From NCBI GenBank assembly GCA_024803745.1, contig JANJXV010000030.1:5909001-5973000 (forward strand): 64,000 bases of DNA. Reading direction: 5' to 3'. The translations under genes and the position numbers were made by a program. Origin of the DNA: Megascapheus bottae (lineage: Eukaryota; Chordata; Mammalia; Rodentia; Geomyidae). Positions 61,001 to 64,000 of the stretch are shown here, in pieces. Position 1 is the stretch's first letter. Each line of letters opens with the position of its first letter. The notes under the pieces were generated by a model. The model searched no databases and was not told where the DNA came from. It was given only the letters and a program-made list of their open reading frames with translations.

Positions 61001-61784
61001 CCAAAGCCACAGGCATTACCTGAATGTTCTCTCTGATCTCGTGTTCTTTGATACTCTGGGCCAGAACCACAACCCCACGCTGCAGCTGGTAGCGAAGGGC
61101 AATCAGGGCAGGACTTCTCTTGTACTTTGTGGCCAAGGAACTGAGAATGGGATCATTCAAGAGTACTAAGGAGCTCTGGTCCACCCTGGAAGGAGAGACA
61201 CAAGTGCTGAATTCCAGAGGCTGAGTACCCAGTTTCATTAGGAGACTTCCAAAATGCACTAGAGTCTCCATTTTAGACCAAGAGTAGTGGCTCAGAAACA
61301 AAAAAAAGAGTACACTTAAATCCGAATTTTCCTCTGAGCCAGTTAAGAACGTACTTTACAAAGCTAAGACTAAGCCAGGCACTCATGACTCCAGTGATCC
61401 TTGTGATTCAGGAGGCTGAGACATGAAGGTCTTGGTTAGAAACCAGCCAGTCAGGAAAGTCCCTGAAATCCTTGTTCCCATTTAACTACCAGAAAACTGG
61501 AAGTGAAACTGTGGCTCAAAGTGGTAGATTGCTAGTCCTGAACAAGAGCAGCTCAGGAACAGTGCCCAGGCCATTAGTTCAAGCGCCAGGACTGGCAAAA
61601 CAAACAAACAAAAGACTGGAGCTATCTCTTCCAGTTTGGTTTAGTTGTTTAAGCAAACTGGCTGCACTTATTACCATCGTTTGTATCTCTGAGTTCCCAG
61701 AGCACCATAAGCAACCAGAACAATATCCTTCGATTTGCAGAAATCCAGCAGCTTGCACTGGTTGAAATACGGATGGCACTCTAC
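58038..61784 (-). CDS. Akr1c: AKR1C family aldo-keto reductase, copy 4 (exons 6-9, 5' end off window)
   Basis: Exons 5' to 3': 61784-61675 (110 bp), 61185-61020 (166 bp), 58718-58636 (83 bp), 58080-58038 (43 coding bp). All are open, join in phase and keep AG/GT borders. Tyr216 (VAYGALG) and Trp227 (KRW across the exon 6/7 border) are intact. The C-terminus is the normal length, ending [11 protein letters not shown] and TGA. Intron 5 is at least 2.2 kb, and exons 1-5 with the tetrad residues lie past base 64000. What is visible looks functional; the stop is TGA while copies 2 and 3 use TAG. Confidence 0.9.
58636..58718 (-). CDS. Akr1c: AKR1C copy 4 exon 8
   Basis: [20 protein letters not shown] ... 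LPAE plus TT; donor GTAAGC. Family length of 83 bp. Confidence 0.9.
59086..59309 (+). repeat. IDL-Geo SINE with A-rich TSD
   Basis: SINE at 59101-59297 in intron 7 of copy 4; agataaaaga precedes and follows it. Confidence 0.88.
60510..60757 (-). repeat. B1-headed SINE (minus)
   Basis: tcatagggcttgaactcaca ... gtaattaattggagatgaga ... cctcctgactagctaggctt; in intron 7 of copy 4. Confidence 0.75.
61020..61185 (-). CDS. Akr1c: AKR1C copy 4 exon 7
   Basis: G, then [18 protein letters not shown] ... [18 protein letters not shown] ... RENIQ; donor GTAATG. Confidence 0.92.
61370..61607 (+). repeat. B1-headed SINE, diverged
   Basis: ccaggcactcatgactccag, then aactgtggctcaaagtggta and caagcgccaggactggcaaa; in intron 6 of copy 4. 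Confidence 0.75.
61675..61784 (-). CDS. Akr1c: AKR1C copy 4 exon 6
   Basis: [20 protein letters not shown] ... GTQRYKR plus TG; donor GTAATA. Confidence 0.92.
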
Positions 61785-63216
61785 CTACAATATGAACAAG
61801 ACAGAATGGTACCACGTTACATGTAAACCCAGTGTTCACAAAAAGGAGACATCTTTAAAAAGAAATAAACAAAGCTGAATCATAAAAACACATGGAACAT
61901 TAAACTTGAGTTAAAGTAACCAGGATGAAGTGAAGTTTCTGTTATGAAAATGAAATTCACATCTCTATCACTAGGTTATATTTTATTCCGGTCGTTTTCT
62001 CCAGTGAATCAGTTCTGTGGGCCATATTATCCATGCTAAACACAATTATACCTCTTGCTAACTAGGTAAGTGCTTAACCTTACAAAGACAAAGTCTAGTC
62101 AGGAGACAAACCAAAAGATTCTCTAAAACATGTGCAAGAAATTTGAATTTGGTGATTGATTTACAATATCAAGTCTGGTGGACCAAAACAAAACAAAACA
62201 ACGGCTTAGTAGAATTCTGCTGGGGACATTTGGTCAAAGCTGTGCATTGGAAACAGTAATGAGTAAAATCCATTCTACCAATACAGTAAATAAATATTCA
62301 TGAGCTTGAGAGAATAGACCTACAGAAACAAATAGAAGGGACAAACTGCTTTTCCCTTATGAGGAAAATAATCCATTACTTTATCAGAGCATTACTTTGA
62401 AGAGGAAGGTTAATCAAGATCTTCATCTCACAGAAATAAAAGTAGTTTATGCTGGTGAAGAGTAAAATTGTTTGCACTCTAAGATAAGTAGGCAGAGTCA
62501 TTAAAATTAAATGATTCACAAACCTCAATAGTCTAATTTTCCTAATAATCACTGATGGAAACTCAAGAGTTAAGTGTAAATTTACCTTAAGATGGGCCTC
62601 TGGTGATGGATAAGTACCAAAGTAAGACTATTCAAGTATTTATACTATTGTGGCAATATGGGAAATTGTGCATTTACAAAGATCTGTGGTCAGGAATGCA
62701 GGAATAGTCAACTAAGTGATTGAAAGAAACATCTTTACTATAACAAGAATCACATGTATGGGTCTATTTGAATAATACAGCATAGTATCAACTGTCACAC
62801 CCACTTGACAGAAATAAATACAAAAACTTAATATCATAAGAGGATTGGGTGACTGACTATTCCAGGTTAAGAGAGTTTAAGAAATGTGACAGAAAACAAT
62901 GTGTTTAAAAAAATGGAACCTAACCAAAAGAAAAAAACTACCGGAAATATGAATACATAGTGGATTTAGATGTTGAAACAATTTTTTTTACAGATTTGGA
63001 TGTAGACTCACCAACATAAATGTGGCTCCATGTGAGTTATTTTTAATACAAGATCAAGAACATGAATAGTTTAGCAAGGTATCAGCTATTCTAAATATCT
63101 CATATATTTAATGGCAAATAGGGAAATCTAATTTTTGAATTGCATTAGCATTTTCACATTTACTGAAAAAACTGTGTCAATATATATAAAGACACAGGGA
63201 TATTATTACATGCATA

Positions 63217-63318
63217 CATACATATTTATTTATTTATTTATTTGCCAATCAAACCCAGAGCTTTGTGCATGCTGGGTGAGTACTCTACCACTAGACCACA
63301 CATCTAGTCCATCACCTT
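63217..63318 (-). repeat. (ATTT)n and IDL-Geo fragment (minus)
   Basis: (TATT)n at 63220-63243, then the left-monomer remnant gtactctaccactagaccac. Confidence 0.7.
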
Positions 63319-63329
63319 TATTTATTTAT

Positions 63330-63506
63330 TATTTTTGCCAGTCCTTGGCTTGAGCTCAGGGCCTGAGCACTGTCCTTGGACTTTCTCAAGGCTAGTGCTC
63401 TACCACTTGAGCCTCAGCACCATTTCTGGCTTTTTTTCTATGTATGTGGTACTGAGGAATCTTCGTGCATACTAGGCAAGCACTCTGCCACTAGGCCAAA
63501 CTCACC
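63330..63506 (-). repeat. IDL-Geo SINE (minus)
   Basis: tttttgccagtccttggctt ... gtgctctaccacttgagcct ... ccactaggccaaactc. Confidence 0.85.
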
Positions 63507-64000
63507 TTTATTTTTAAATCAAAGATCCTCACTCATGAGTAGAAAGAATCAAAAAGAAAATTACCCACAGAACCAGACAGAGAAGACATATTCTTAAAAG
63601 TCTGATTTGAGGTCAGAAAATAAACAGAAGCTAAGAGGTTTTCGGACACTGCATCAGCTCTGTGTTCTCGGGTGAGTTCCTCAGAGTGCATTTCTTCTAG
63701 CTTTAGTGTCATTATAAACACATGATATGATGAGTCTAACCTGAATGACTTTCACAGACTCCATTTTCCTTTCAATGTAGGTGTACCAACAGCCAAGTAA
63801 GCCAAGATGAAGGACAGAAGCATTGAAACTTCACTTACACTTCCATATTCCATTCTATCCTAGCTTACTATCAACCTGATCTTTTCAAAGGCAACCTTTG
63901 AGTTATTCCTTTTATAGAGAATCCTACAGTACCACATCTCCCCATTCTTCCTAACTCAAGTGTGTCAACAAATGCTGTCTCCTAGATATATGTCCAGCTT

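Larger units (their letters stand above)
61785..64000. other. Intron 5 of AKR1C copy 4 (start)
   Basis: No exon 5 sequence (AMEKCKDAG) found up to the window edge. 61810-63200 is AT-rich without recognisable repeats. Confidence 0.7.

Noticed and set aside
63700..64000. Exon 5 of AKR1C copy 4 at the right edge
   Set aside because: No AMEKCKDAG or GVSNFN coding on the minus strand; the exon must lie further right.

Overview
This is vertebrate nuclear DNA: single exons split by AG/GT introns, dense SINEs and LINE-1s, an endogenous retrovirus, a solo LTR and long dinucleotide runs. The commonest SINE is a dimer with an ID-like tRNA-derived left half and an unrelated right half. It matches what I remember of the IDL-Geo SINE, reported only from Geomyoidea (kangaroo rats, pocket mice, pocket gophers), so a rodent of that group is the likely source. 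That assignment rests on memory, not on a search.

The genes are a tandem array of aldo-keto reductases of subfamily 1C (cytosolic NADPH-dependent hydroxysteroid/prostaglandin dehydrogenases), all on the minus strand. Copy 1 (4-4599) has exons 1-7, open, with exons 8-9 beyond the left edge. Copy 2 (13746-25375) has all nine exons open and encodes about 321 residues, with two unusual changes (Trp227 to Val; exon 8 shortened by 6 bp). Copy 3 (40956-51615) has all nine exons but is disabled: exon 5 acceptor AC, 1-bp deletion in exon 7, catalytic Tyr55 to Phe, Tyr216 to His. Copy 4 (58038-61784) has exons 6-9, intact, with the 5' part beyond the right edge. Exon sizes (84/168/117/78/123/110/166/83/43 coding bases) follow the family pattern, so departures from it are easy to see. 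Residue numbers follow the 323-residue human enzymes.

Between copies 2 and 3 lie two stray exon-1 pieces and a betaretrovirus-like provirus (28696 to about 34203): 5' LTR, tRNA-Lys3-type primer site, gag, dUTPase/protease, reverse transcriptase/RNase H and most of integrase, with several frame breaks and no env or 3' LTR. Its 3' end is joined directly to about 109 bp of antisense AKR1C exon 1/5' UTR nearly identical to copy 2. The composite sits inside one SINE whose two halves flank it. This is the most unusual structure in the window.

Other repeats: several LINE-1 3' ends, two with 5' inversions, one of those with a 15-bp target duplication inside intron 1 of copy 2; an ERV1-like solo LTR in intron 1 of copy 3; nested SINEs; and long GA/CT and GT/CA tracts. 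No RNA gene, CRISPR array or bacterial feature was seen. The remaining stretches (9.7-11.9 kb, 15.6-16.4 kb, 29.2-29.3 kb, 38.2-40.7 kb, 52.0-54.5 kb, 57.2-57.9 kb, 61.8-63.2 kb) hold nothing I can identify beyond listed repeats.
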